58,382 bases of DNA from Okeania sp. SIO2C9 (GTDB lineage Bacteria > Cyanobacteriota > Cyanobacteriia > Cyanobacteriales > Microcoleaceae). Shown piece by piece: positions 22,300 to 31,307 of the stretch. The translations under genes and the position numbers were made by a program. Position 1 is the stretch's first letter. Every line of letters starts with the position of its first letter. The notes beneath the pieces were generated by a model. It saw nothing but the letters and a program-made list of their open reading frames with translations. It did no database searches and was not told the DNA's origin. Location of the stretch: NCBI RefSeq assembly GCF_010672455.1, contig NZ_JAAHGO010000055.1, positions 1 to 58,382 on the forward strand. Direction: 5' to 3'.

Positions 22300-22836
22300 A
22301 AATACATTTAATTGTGCTACTGGAGTGGCACACCTAAAACTGTGCACTCTGATTTTTGTTTCTAGGTGTCTTTTTCTCCCTCTAACCCCATATTCCCCTC
22401 CAGGAAGGGACGCGCGGGTGGGTACCCACACTTGCCACACTCCCCGCACTCCCTATCAATTATTCTAAGCGTGACAATAAATTAACCCTGCCCTTATCAG
22501 CTATCCATTACCCACATCTTTCTTAACATAAAGCTTGACAAAATAGACGAGTTATGATTAAGTATTGGGTCTGCTTTTTCGGGAGAAAAAATGTATTTTC
22601 CAATACATCATTTTGAAAACTTCAGTAGTTTTACTTAGTTACTATAATTTTTTCTCCTTTCTCCCCTGCTCCCTGCTCCCATTCCCTTTCTGGGAGGAGT
22701 TAGGGGTCGGTATCACAAGGGTTTCAAGACTTATGGATAAGGGGATAGCCCTCATCAGGGGGGTTGAAACCGCCGTTCGTTTTTCCGCCCCGCGCCTAAA
22801 TTGACGGTGTTACAAAATTCTCGAACTTCCTCCGTG
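22300..22836. other. Spacer, no gene seen
   Basis: AT-rich sequence with C-rich runs such as CTCCCCTGCTCCCTGCTCCC near 22662, a type of low-complexity run that recurs elsewhere in the window. Nothing coding is supported. Confidence 0.5.
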
Positions 22837-25035
22837 TTAATTATTATTAATAAACTTTGGTGCAGATATTAGGGGTTTGCCTCTCTCATCTGTTATAGTC
22901 TTTTGATTTTCTTCTCTCAATTGTTGAGATTGGTCTGGAGGAATAGGTATAGTTTGATACTCTACAGCTTCTGGAGTTGGAGTCTGATATTCTGGAGTTG
23001 GAGTCCTATCTTCTACAGATGGAGTTGGAGTCAGCCAGGTTTGCCAAATTCTAATTTGACTCTGAGCTGAGTTATAAGCAACACTATTTACTGGAATTTT
23101 GCTAGCAATCTCAATAGCTAGTGGCACATTTCTATTTACTTCATCCATAGCGATCGATAAGATTTGTTGACCCCATTGATTAATCAACTGGGAAGCTTCA
23201 AATTGCCTAGAGCTGTAAGTTGGTACTTTTTGTGCTAAATTGATAGCTTGGGCATAACCATCTGCTGTACCTAATGCTGCTGCTTGGCGAGCATTCTCTA
23301 AACTTTCTTCTGCCTCTTTTTGAGATTGCCACTGTTGTATTTTGGAGCTAGCTTGGGGATATAGAACTCTTCCTTGTTTAATCTGTTGTGCTATGAGAAT
23401 TGCCTGTTCTAAATTACCTGAGGATGCTAGGAGTTCTGCATTATCAAGGATTGGTTGATCTTGAGAACGTTGAACTCTTTGTGTCCACTTTTGGATTTTC
23501 TGTTGAGCTTCCTCATACAGAGTTCTGCCCCTACCAATTTGACTTGCTTCATCAATTGCTGCTTGTATAGAACTAAGATCGCCAAAACTTGCTAATTTTT
23601 CTGCTTTTTCCAAATAAGGTCGGTCTTCTTGTTGCTGTAGTTGTCTACTCCAAGCTTCTATCAAAGTAGTTGCTTCTTGTCCTCCAGGGTTATAAGGAGG
23701 AACAGTCTGCAATTTAGCGATCGCTGCTTTTAAATCGCTAATTCCTCCTGGTTGGGCTAGTTTTTTTCCTTCTTCTATAATCTTGACATCTGCAATTTCT
23801 TGTTGCCAAATACTAATTAACTGTTGAGCTTTGCTGTAAAGAGGTCGTTCAGTTTTGAGTTTTTGAGCCTGGGCAATAGCATCTTCTAGTCCCACTATTG
23901 TACCCAAATTAGCTGGAGAATGGGCACGGGCTAATATTTCTATATCTTTTACTTTTTCCTCTAGGACATCATTTTCAGGAACTTTATTGACTATCTTAAT
24001 TGCTTCTTGCCAATTTCCTTCATTTAGTTCAACTAAGGCCATATCTGCTATTTGTTCGCCCAAATTTAGTATTAACTTTTGAGAGGTCTGATAGAGATAG
24101 CTATTTTTTCCAATTGCTTGAGCTTTTTTGACAGCATTCGTAAGATTATCTAGTCCACCTTGTTCGCCTATGTCTCGTGCTTGGTTTAATTTGCCACCTT
24201 CTTTGCGAGTTCTTTTGATGTCGTTAATTAGTTCCTGGTATTTTTTCGTTTCCCAATGTACATTTGGTACTGACAGTAAACGAGAAGCTTCCATGGAAGC
24301 TTGATTCCATTCTTCCTGACGCAGATGTTCTTGAGCTTTCTGATAAGTTGTTTCAGCTTTAGTCCAAGTTTTTTGCCAATTTTCAATCTGTTTTTTGACA
24401 ACTGGGTAAGCTGACACCTTCTGAGGTACTTTTTGGGCAATTTTAATAGCTTCTTCTAATTTTCCATCTTGAAAAGCTAAATCTCCCAGGGACAATATTT
24501 TTTCAGACCATTGTTCAATGTAACCATCAATATTTGGACGCATTGGATGGTCATTTGATAAAACATCTACCAAATTAATTGCTTGAAGTAAACTATCTAC
24601 TGTGGGAGAAGTAGCTAATATCTGAGCACAATAAAGACGTTTGCTTGCTGATGCGGTTGGCCAATAACTTGCTTCACAATCTGCCTGAGAAGGTAATTTG
24701 AATAAGGCTGATATGGCTGTTATACCTGCCCCAGCTGGAACTATTACCAATAGTGCTATCCAAAATAGCCATTTTATCGGCCAAGTATTATTTGCAGATT
24801 TTGGGATTTTTTGCTTAGTTTTTTCTATTCGAGAAACTGAATGTTTTTGCAGAGTGGAAGGTTTGGCCGGATGTTTGTATGTTTGTATCTGACTGCCATT
24901 GGATCTAAGTTGCTGCAGTCTTTCTTCGCGGTTTTTCCTACGTTCAGGTAGTTGCCATTGGGTTTGTTTTTTTTGCTTCATCTGGCGTAGTGTCCGTATA
25001 CGGTCTATTGTTTTGTATTTTTCATTCATATACAC
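22837..25035 (-). CDS. Membrane-anchored helical-repeat protein, unknown function
   Basis: The 732-residue protein has a basic, Arg/Gln/Lys-rich cytoplasmic N terminus (about 1-85), one membrane segment (IKWLFWIALLVIVPAGAGIT, about 89-110) and then some 550 residues of tandem alpha-helical repeats of the form AI..A..I..G..LY..AQ..I..W, about 55-60 residues each, ending in a Pro/Thr-rich tail. The repeats resemble TPR-like solenoids but do not fit the TPR consensus well. They match the repeats at the C terminus of the pseudo-orthocaspase at 2341-4224. I know no characterised member; a protein-interaction scaffold is the reasonable guess. It stands alone on its strand, about 500 bases from hslO. 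Confidence 0.8.
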   Translation of the reverse strand: MYMNEKYKTIDRIRTLRQMKQKKQTQWQLPERRKNREERLQQLRSNGSQIQTYKHPAKPSTLQKHSVSRIEKTKQKIPKSANNTWPIKWLFWIALLVIVPAGAGITAISALFKLPSQADCEASYWPTASASKRLYCAQILATSPTVDSLLQAINLVDVLSNDHPMRPNIDGYIEQWSEKILSLGDLAFQDGKLEEAIKIAQKVPQKVSAYPVVKKQIENWQKTWTKAETTYQKAQEHLRQEEWNQASMEASRLLSVPNVHWETKKYQELINDIKRTRKEGGKLNQARDIGEQGGLDNLTNAVKKAQAIGKNSYLYQTSQKLILNLGEQIADMALVELNEGNWQEAIKIVNKVPENDVLEEKVKDIEILARAHSPANLGTIVGLEDAIAQAQKLKTERPLYSKAQQLISIWQQEIADVKIIEEGKKLAQPGGISDLKAAIAKLQTVPPYNPGGQEATTLIEAWSRQLQQQEDRPYLEKAEKLASFGDLSSIQAAIDEASQIGRGRTLYEEAQQKIQKWTQRVQRSQDQPILDNAELLASSGNLEQAILIAQQIKQGRVLYPQASSKIQQWQSQKEAEESLENARQAAALGTADGYAQAINLAQKVPTYSSRQFEASQLINQWGQQILSIAMDEVNRNVPLAIEIASKIPVNSVAYNSAQSQIRIWQTWLTPTPSVEDRTPTPEYQTPTPEAVEYQTIPIPPDQSQQLREENQKTITDERGKPLISAPKFINNN

Positions 25036-25522
25036 TACTGATCCCGAACAGCAAGCAACAGATATATTTCATGTTTAATGACTTTCCGGTTGGTTTAGCC
25101 TATGGGTAAGCCTTTATCTAAAATGTTAAATTTAGGCTTTAATTATCTGCGGTTTATATTTATACACTATTTTGGGAAAAGATGCAACCTCAATATGAAC
25201 AGAAAATGAATTATTTGAGAAAACAATAATTAATACCAGGAGGTTTTACAAGTTTTTCAGTTGAAAAAATGAAAACAAAAACTTAGTTTAATCGCTAATA
25301 TGGAAAACCCATATTTAATAATATGAAACCTATTTAACATCTATAAATTTATAATTATTATTCGTAATTATCTACAGAAAAATTAGCCCTCACATTTGAT
25401 TTTCATTACCGAACCTATGCCTCCCTTATTCTTGTGACCAAGGTATAAAATTAGTTATATACAGCTATGAATTCAGAAGACAATGATCAATTATTGATGT
25501 GTTCTGAATTCTTAGAATAAAC
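25036..25522. other. Spacer between hslO and the helical-repeat gene
   Basis: No gene. Both flanking genes are on the minus strand; the 5' region of the repeat-protein gene is here. One strong inverted repeat lies next to the hslO stop (25469-25511). Confidence 0.5.
25469..25511 (-). terminator. Inverted repeat just after hslO, possible terminator
   Basis: GAATTCAGAA (25469-25478) and TTCTGAATTC (25502-25511) form a perfect 10-bp stem around a 23-base loop, 11 bases past the hslO stop. There is no T tract after it in the minus direction, so it may be an mRNA 3' stabiliser rather than an intrinsic terminator. Confidence 0.4.
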
Positions 25523-26458
25523 TTATGAAGATGATTTGTGTAGTTGCCCAACAGGAATTTCTGTGAAGGGTTGTTGTAAGTCCTCAATTAGTTGTATCAG
25601 GTCTTGTTTACTAGCTTGATATACTTCTCCACAAAATTCGCAGACTGCTTGGGCGCCATTATCTTTTTCAATCATATCTTTCAGTTCATCAGCACCAAAC
25701 ATTTTTAATGCTCCTAACACTTTTTCAAAAGAGCAACCACAGTGAAAACGAACTATTTGACTTTCGGGAAATATATTTAAGTCCATGTCCCCCAAAAGTT
25801 GTTGCAAAATTTCTGGTAATGTTTGGCCAGCTCGAAGCAATGGAGTGAAACCTGATAGGGAAGCTATACGAGATTCTAAGGTTTGAACTAATTCTTCATC
25901 TATGGCGGCTTTGGGCATAACTTGTAACAAAAGTCCTCCTGCTGCTTGTATGCCTTCTGTATCTACAAATACTCCTAGGACTAAAGCGGATGGTGTTTGT
26001 TCTGATACGATTAAGTAATGAGCAATATCTTCTCCAATTTCTCCAGATACTAACTCTACTGTACTGGAGTATGGGTAGCCATAACCTACATCTTTTACTA
26101 TATATAAGAAACCTTGATTGCCTACAGCTTTTCCTACGTCCAATTTGCCGATTTGATTTGGTGATAGCTCAATTGTAGGGTTATCTACATAGCCTCGTAC
26201 TGTTCCATCTAGTCCTGCATCTACAAGCACTCCTCCTAAAGGACCATTGCCCTGGACGCGAATATTGACTCTTGATTCGGGGGTTTTCATACTAGAGGCT
26301 AATAATAGTCCAGCAGCCATTGTGCGGCCAAGAGCAGCGGAGGCCACCCAAGAAAGTTTATGTCGTTGTCTTGCTTCTTCAGTTAAGCGGGTGGTAATTA
26401 CACCAACAGCACGAATGCCACCTTCTGCTGCTGTAGCTCTAATTAGTTGGTCTGCCAT
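25523..26458 (-). CDS. hslO: Hsp33 redox-regulated molecular chaperone
   Basis: The 311-residue protein starts MADQLIRATAAEGGIRAV, as the family does. The C-terminal zinc-binding, redox-switch cysteines are present as CGCSFEKV (about residues 241-243) and CEFCGEVY (about 273-276). Under oxidative stress these form disulfides, zinc is lost and the cytosolic holdase becomes active. Length is normal. It appears monocistronic. Confidence 0.96.
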   Translation of the reverse strand: MADQLIRATAAEGGIRAVGVITTRLTEEARQRHKLSWVASAALGRTMAAGLLLASSMKTPESRVNIRVQGNGPLGGVLVDAGLDGTVRGYVDNPTIELSPNQIGKLDVGKAVGNQGFLYIVKDVGYGYPYSSTVELVSGEIGEDIAHYLIVSEQTPSALVLGVFVDTEGIQAAGGLLLQVMPKAAIDEELVQTLESRIASLSGFTPLLRAGQTLPEILQQLLGDMDLNIFPESQIVRFHCGCSFEKVLGALKMFGADELKDMIEKDNGAQAVCEFCGEVYQASKQDLIQLIEDLQQPFTEIPVGQLHKSSS

Positions 26459-26527
26459 TGAATTCCTTACATTTCTTAATAAGAAAGATTTTCTTTATCA
26501 TAACTCTGTTGGAATATTCCTGGTGAA

Positions 26528-26640
26528 CTACTCCACCGTATAGACGGATGGAGCTTCTGAACTCAAAGGGGAATGCCTCAAGACAGACTTACGTCCACCT
26601 TTTGGTCTTACTTCCCCTCCTTCTCTACGGGACGCTACGC
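26528..26640 (-). ncRNA. IS right end and candidate TnpB guide RNA (omega-RNA) region
   Basis: Immediately 3' of the tnpB stop, the minus strand carries GAAGCTCCATCCGTCTATAC and a hairpin (26531-26553), a form typical of IS200/IS605 right ends. In characterised TnpB systems the guide RNA scaffold overlaps this 3' region and the guide is the flanking host DNA. The boundaries and any transcript here are inference. Confidence 0.4.
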
Positions 26641-27801
26641 GAACAGCAGCAGTCCTTCCAAGACCGATATTTCCCTGATGCCTTCTGCCCTAATATTTTT
26701 GGACGCATTTTCGTCTCGGTCGTGGTGAGTACCACAACTCGGACAAGTCCACTCTCTCACATCTAATGGCATTTCTGATATTTGATAGAGACAATTAGAG
26801 CAAGTTTTAGAGCTAGGAAACCATCTATTAATCTCTACTAATAAACCACCTTTTTGTTGCAGTTTATAGTTAACAAAATTGATAAACATTCCCCAACCCA
26901 CATCAGAGATACTTTTAGCTAAGTTGTGATTACGTTTGCGCAGCATTCCGTAGGAAACCATACCCTTGATGTTCAGATTTTCAACAATTACTACTTGATT
27001 ATCATTGACTATTTTTCTTGATAATTTATGTAGAAAGTCTTGACGGGTATTACTTATACGTTCGTGAACTTTAGCTACTAGCGTTCGTGCTTTTTCTCTT
27101 GATTTACTTCCTTTTTTCTTACGGGCTAATTTAGCCTGTTTTCGAGCTAAGTTTTTTTGATGTTTTTTGAAGTGTTTAGGGTTAGCATACTTAGATGTTT
27201 TGTCGCCATCATGGGTAATACAAAAGTCTTTTAGTCCTAAGTCAATGCCAACAACTTTACCTGTAACAACTACTTCAGGGGTTTCAAGTTCTGTGTCAAA
27301 TAATAATGAAGCATAATACTTTCGGGTGGGTGTTTTGGCAATTGTTACGGTTTTAAGTTTTCCATCAAATAGCCTATGAATTGAAGATTTTATCACTCCA
27401 ATTTGAGGTACTTTCACACCTTTATCTACTACTTGGCAGTTTTGAGGATATTGACAGGTTTGCCTCCCTTGATAAGACTTAAATCTGGGATATTTCGCTC
27501 TACCTTCAAAAAAGTTTTTGAATGCTTTGGTGAGGTTGAGAGTGGTTGACTGCAAAACTTGAGAATAACACTCTTTTAGCCACTTAGTTTCTTCTGAGTT
27601 TTTCAGCTTAGGTAACACTTTGTTTAGTGCTACTCGACTCAACCCTTTACCTGTTTCTTTATAAGTTTCATTGCACAGATTCAAAGCATAATTCCACCAC
27701 CATCTGGAACACCCCATTACTTGGTTTAGTTTCTGGGTTTGCTCAGGATTTGGATACATTCTGACTTTTACTGCTCTGTACAATGATTTCACACAAAACA
27801 T
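26635..27801 (-). CDS. tnpB: TnpB RNA-guided nuclease (IS200/IS605 OrfB), apparently intact
   Basis: The 388-residue frame starts with SLYRAVKVRMYPNPEQTQKL, the family's usual N terminus. The RuvC triad is complete: Asp187 (VGIDLGLKDF), Glu274 (VVIVENLNIKG) and Asp363 (HDRDENASKN). The zinc finger is complete (CSNC near 334 and CPSC near 355). No tnpA is adjacent, so the copy is TnpA-less. Residues 282-290 (VSYGMLRKR) come from a 25-bp dispersed repeat inserted between the usual GMV and NHNLAKSISDVGWG motifs. Whether the enzyme tolerates this insertion is unknown. Confidence 0.92.
   Translation of the reverse strand: MFCVKSLYRAVKVRMYPNPEQTQKLNQVMGCSRWWWNYALNLCNETYKETGKGLSRVALNKVLPKLKNSEETKWLKECYSQVLQSTTLNLTKAFKNFFEGRAKYPRFKSYQGRQTCQYPQNCQVVDKGVKVPQIGVIKSSIHRLFDGKLKTVTIAKTPTRKYYASLLFDTELETPEVVVTGKVVGIDLGLKDFCITHDGDKTSKYANPKHFKKHQKNLARKQAKLARKKKGSKSREKARTLVAKVHERISNTRQDFLHKLSRKIVNDNQVVIVENLNIKGMVSYGMLRKRNHNLAKSISDVGWGMFINFVNYKLQQKGGLLVEINRWFPSSKTCSNCLYQISEMPLDVREWTCPSCGTHHDRDENASKNIRAEGIREISVLEGLLLFA
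26934..26958 (+). repeat. Short dispersed repeat inserted in tnpB
   Basis: GTTTGCGCAGCATTCCG followed by TAGGAAAC, 25 bp, identical through its first 24 bases to the intergenic copy at 17552-17575. In the tnpB frame it encodes VSYGMLRKR. Confidence 0.9.
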
Positions 27802-27983
27802 AGTTTATGGTAAGAGTATAACACAATAAAATTGCGTATTGGATGCTACGCAGTTTATTTATTTGTCGGGCATTTATCCCTAATTATCGGGAAATAATGT
27901 TAGGCTAGATATTTGTGATTTTCTAGGTTTGTTCGGTCAAAAGATACCAAGTATAAATTCAAAAATTATATTACTATATTGTT

Positions 27984-28382
27984 ATGTTAGGTACTTTCCA
28001 AAAAAGCCATTTGCGGATTGAAATTGAAACTACTGAATCTAGGATTAGAGAGAGTTTACTAGGTTCATCTCAGTTACAAACATGGTTGTGGCCTCAACGC
28101 TTTTCTCCCGGACTACCAGAACAATTGTCTGAAGGTTTAGAGTTTAAAAGTATTGTTGGTGTAATAGAAATTAAACATTATGTTGATGTAGTAGGGTCGA
28201 ATTGTTTGAGGTTGCTACTTAGTCAAGGTATTGATGGATTTCACGAGTGGTATTGGGGAGATGGTTGGATACAATCTCGTTTAGAAGGAATATCTATGTT
28301 GCCTCTAAATTTAGGTCAGACTTTTAGTTTACTTCGTTTGCGAGAGTTTTTAGTTACATCAGAAAAAGCTGTTAAGTTTTAA
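27984..28382 (+). CDS. Conserved hypothetical protein, possibly SRPBCC-like
   Basis: A 132-residue soluble protein with a regular alternation of strands and helices and two Trp-rich patches (TWLWPQRF and FHEWYWGDGW). It resembles short cyanobacterial proteins of unknown function, and the general pattern is compatible with a START/SRPBCC fold, but I cannot show that by motif. It sits alone on the plus strand between tnpB and a MITE. There is no strong ribosome binding site. Confidence 0.6.
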   Translation: MLGTFQKSHLRIEIETTESRIRESLLGSSQLQTWLWPQRFSPGLPEQLSEGLEFKSIVGVIEIKHYVDVVGSNCLRLLLSQGIDGFHEWYWGDGWIQSRLEGISMLPLNLGQTFSLLRLREFLVTSEKAVKF

Positions 28383-28901
28383 GCTATTAATTCTTAAAAT
28401 ATGGTAATTATTTCTACTTACTTTACTAAGTTAGTATATCAAGTCTCATTAATTAGCCAAAGGTAAAAATGTTCTTCTCTTGAGAGAGAATATTTTTTCC
28501 ATTTGTCATGGGGAGCAAACAAATTTCCTCTTGTTCCCTACTCCCTACTTCCTAAATTATTCCGAAGTAGTTATTGAAAGAGATATGATATTAGCTATTT
28601 TTCGCCGACTGCTATTAATACAAAAAAAATTAAAACCCACATTCTGCACTTCAATTTGTAAAATAAAAATTAGTATAAAATTATTGGATTGCTTAGGTAT
28701 TTATATTATATAAATTATCTTCATTTACCTCAATCAAGAGTCAAATTCTCAGTTAAATATTAAGCATAAATACTTACTGAATCCTTGACTCCTATTGACC
28801 ACTATAAATTTTTTCTGACTTTTGACTTTTGACTTATATTTTTATGCTACATTTTGTGGCGCGGAATGTGGGTTAAAAGCGATGGCTTAAAATCATCAAA
28901 T
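28383..28901. other. Spacer containing a MITE-like element
   Basis: No gene is supported; the short frames are AT-rich noise. An inverted-repeat element occupies 28634-28874, near the 3' end of the channel gene. Confidence 0.5.
28634..28874. repeat. MITE-like element with AACCCACATTC ends
   Basis: AACCCACATTCTGC at 28634-28647 is matched at 28861-28874 by GCGGAATGTGGGTT, its reverse complement with one mismatch. The 241-bp unit is non-coding. The same end, including the following ACTTCAATTTG, recurs at 58257-58281, where it cuts off a Uma2 gene. Confidence 0.7.
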
Positions 28902-30338
28902 TTATAATTTTATTTCTTTGGCAGCTATAACAATTAAATTATCTTTGTCCTGAAATATATAGCGCTGTGGATTAATTTCAAACTTACCTTGAGGCTGGGA
29001 AACTGCTATTAAAATAGCGTTATGATTCTGCTTAATATATATAAACAAGTCTAAAAAAGTTTTCCCTACCCATTCAGCAGTAATAGTTATCCGATAAAAC
29101 TGATTTCCCCTTTCATAAGTTAGTAATTCTGAAAATACACCCATTAATCCTTTATTCAAAGCAGCTTGAGCTAATAGAAAACCACTTTGTTCCTGGCTAA
29201 CTATATAATCATTGACATGACCCATATCTAAATGAGAGCCATATTCACGATTAAGTAATTCAGCACAGGTATAAACATTTGGATTTAATTTTTCTGCTGT
29301 TAAAGCTGCTAAAATTGTCCGAGCATCTGCATCTTGATCGCTACGACCATGAGTTTTATCGCACAAAATAATACAAGTTTCAGCTCGACGTATACCAGCT
29401 TTTTCTAAAGCAGTAACTTTGGTAAAATCGTCTTTGAGAAATTGTATCCGAGATTTTAAATCTGGGGCCATAAAATTAGGTTCATCATCAAATTCAGCTA
29501 TGACAATAATTGGTATTCCTTCGCTTTTACCAGCAGCTTTAAATTCTCTAACTATAATCTCAGCTTTGCGATTCCAGCCACAAATAATTGTATGATTACT
29601 AAAGCTTTCCCAGTCCACAATATCATCCTCTCTACGGATTTTATCTACCATAAATGCTGATACTGTTCCAGTGAACATAGCAAAAATAGTAACATTCATA
29701 AAAATGACAAATACTCCAACTATTTTTCCTCCTAATGAGGATGGTTGAGCTGGAATTGGTTCGCCAGCAAATAATGAATAAACACTAAACCAAAATCCTT
29801 CTTCTAAGGAAGTGAAGTTGGGATTATTACTACTTTCAAATACTAGGATAGCAACAGTACCAAACATAATAGTTAGTAGCAGTAGTCCAATAACGATTAG
29901 ATATTCTTTAATTCCTCTTTGTAAGATATAGGGAAAGGTGCTGCCATAACGGTTGAAAAAAACAGGTAATCTGAATATTCTTAGTAGGCGTAATAGTCGT
30001 AAAGCTCTAATGGTTCTGAATACTCTTAGTAATGGTAATATAGCTAGTATATCTAACCAATATTCTTGAAAATAAGCTTTTTTATTAGGGGCAACTAGGA
30101 ACCGGAAACTTAATTCAATAACAAATAATATAGTAAATATTTGACTAAGGATATTACATATTAATAGATAGGGTGATTTTTCAGGTATAGATAATTCTAC
30201 TATGGTTAATATAACTGACAAAATTATGATGATACCAATAGTAATATTGACTATTGGTAGTTGCAAAAAACGTTGTAGATAAGGCTGGTAATTGTGTTTT
30301 TTTAATAGGGATAAAAGACTAGAATTTGAATTAGTCAT
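28902..30338 (-). CDS. Voltage-sensor ion channel with RCK/TrkA-N domain and unusual pore
   Basis: The 478-residue protein has four predicted voltage-sensor helices, an S4-like helix rich in regularly spaced Arg (RTIRALRLLRLLRIFRLP, about 103-120), a pore helix region (GFWFSVYSLF) and a last transmembrane helix followed by a nucleotide-binding RCK/TrkA-N-like domain (TIICGWNRKAEIIVREF, about 250 onward) and a C-terminal TrkA-C-like part. Where potassium channels have TVGYGD the sequence is FAGEPIP (190-196). Ion selectivity is therefore uncertain; the protein resembles CASTOR/POLLUX-type channels in overall plan only. It acts in a membrane, probably in ion homeostasis. Confidence 0.85.
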   Translation of the reverse strand: MTNSNSSLLSLLKKHNYQPYLQRFLQLPIVNITIGIIIILSVILTIVELSIPEKSPYLLICNILSQIFTILFVIELSFRFLVAPNKKAYFQEYWLDILAILPLLRVFRTIRALRLLRLLRIFRLPVFFNRYGSTFPYILQRGIKEYLIVIGLLLLTIMFGTVAILVFESSNNPNFTSLEEGFWFSVYSLFAGEPIPAQPSSLGGKIVGVFVIFMNVTIFAMFTGTVSAFMVDKIRREDDIVDWESFSNHTIICGWNRKAEIIVREFKAAGKSEGIPIIVIAEFDDEPNFMAPDLKSRIQFLKDDFTKVTALEKAGIRRAETCIILCDKTHGRSDQDADARTILAALTAEKLNPNVYTCAELLNREYGSHLDMGHVNDYIVSQEQSGFLLAQAALNKGLMGVFSELLTYERGNQFYRITITAEWVGKTFLDLFIYIKQNHNAILIAVSQPQGKFEINPQRYIFQDKDNLIVIAAKEIKL

Positions 30339-30387
30339 AAATCAAACATAAAAACACACTTACTAATACATTATTCGACTATATAAA

Positions 30388-30524
30388 ATAGCAGCTGCCA
30401 GAGCGGTTAGGACAGAGAAAAGTCAAATTTATTAGACTATTTCTATAGAGGCGATATAGCTGGCGTACTTGCTCTGTTAAGGCTATTTTTTCCTTGATTT
30501 CCTAAGCACCTTGGCGACTGCTAT
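30388..30524. repeat. Inverted-repeat element upstream of the channel gene
   Basis: ATAGCAGCTGCCAGAG at 30388-30403 roughly matches the reverse complement of the right end at 30509-30524 (about 13 of 16). It is non-coding. A related end, TATAGCAGTCGC, occurs at about 40763. Confidence 0.4.
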
Positions 30525-30660
30525 ATATCAATATCTATAAATATTAAGCAACCATCAAAATTTTTATAAGAGCAACAGCTTGTTGATTAAAGAAACCATT
30601 ATTTGATAATTTTTGCAGAAAATTATTGGAGTAAAAAATTAGAAAGTTTTTTTGTTATAT

Positions 30661-30999
30661 TTAGTCTCCTAGTTTTTTCTTAAAATTTGGATAGGTACTA
30701 TGGTCGTTGATATTTACTATGCGACTTTCATCATCTGTTGCTGTTATATTTTCATAGATTCCTTGGTCTCTTTTTACTAATTTACTAAATCCTTGACTTT
30801 TTAAATCGCTGACGCCCGTTTCTACTATTACTCTAGGAGCACTAATCATACGTTTAACAGGAGTGTCTTCTGGAGTGTCACCTATATCACATTTAGCTAA
30901 TTTACATAACTGGCCCCAAGTTGTAATATTTTCATTTATACTGTGCCAAACTTCCAGTTTTTGCTGATTAGTTGGACAAAAATAATCGTATACAGGCAT
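30661..30999 (-). CDS. FmdB-like small protein with reduced zinc ribbon
   Basis: The 112-residue protein begins MPVYDYFCPTNQQKLEVWHS, which follows the FmdB/zinc-ribbon pattern (MPxYxYxCxxC...E), but the usual CxxC pair is reduced to a single Cys (Cys8) and the later cysteines (LCKLAKC) are not in CPxCG form. Family members have been treated as putative regulatory proteins with no clear function. A conserved-looking DTPVKRMISAPRV segment follows. Metal binding is doubtful. It is single on the minus strand. Confidence 0.65.
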   Translation of the reverse strand: MPVYDYFCPTNQQKLEVWHSINENITTWGQLCKLAKCDIGDTPEDTPVKRMISAPRVIVETGVSDLKSQGFSKLVKRDQGIYENITATDDESRIVNINDHSTYPNFKKKLGD

Positions 31000-31107
31000 A
31001 GTAATACTTCTAGAAGTAAAAGGCTTAGTTTTTAATTATAAATGATGTTAAAGTGTTTCTAGGTATAAACATAAAATTAATTTTTTGAGGGATTATGAAG
31101 GTAAACA

Positions 31108-31131
31108 TTTCCTGCGGACTGCTGCGCAAAC
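31108..31131 (-). repeat. Short dispersed repeat, inverted copy
   Basis: TTTCCTGCGGACTGCTGCGC followed by AAAC, the reverse complement of the GTTTGCGCAGCATTCCG family with one change in the core. Confidence 0.7.
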
Positions 31132-31283
31132 AGCTATTAACTGTCAGTTCTCAACAAAAGGAGCGAATTTAAATGAATATAGACTTTAAAGCTGACTTTG
31201 GTAGTAAGATTTAATTCTGCTTTAATTAGTAAAGCTTTTATCTAAAACTAAAAGCAATAGCTGAATGCTGAGTGCTGACTGCT

Positions 31284-31307
31284 GTTTGCGCAGCATTCCG
31301 GAGGAAA
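31284..31307 (+). repeat. Short dispersed repeat copy, intergenic
   Basis: GTTTGCGCAGCATTCCG followed by GAGGAAA. Confidence 0.8.

Noticed and set aside
30388-30524. Possible tRNA or structured RNA because of the GCCAGAGCGGTTAGGACAGA-like start
   Set aside because: No acceptor stem, anticodon arm or TTCGANNC loop could be folded; symmetry fits an inverted-repeat element instead.
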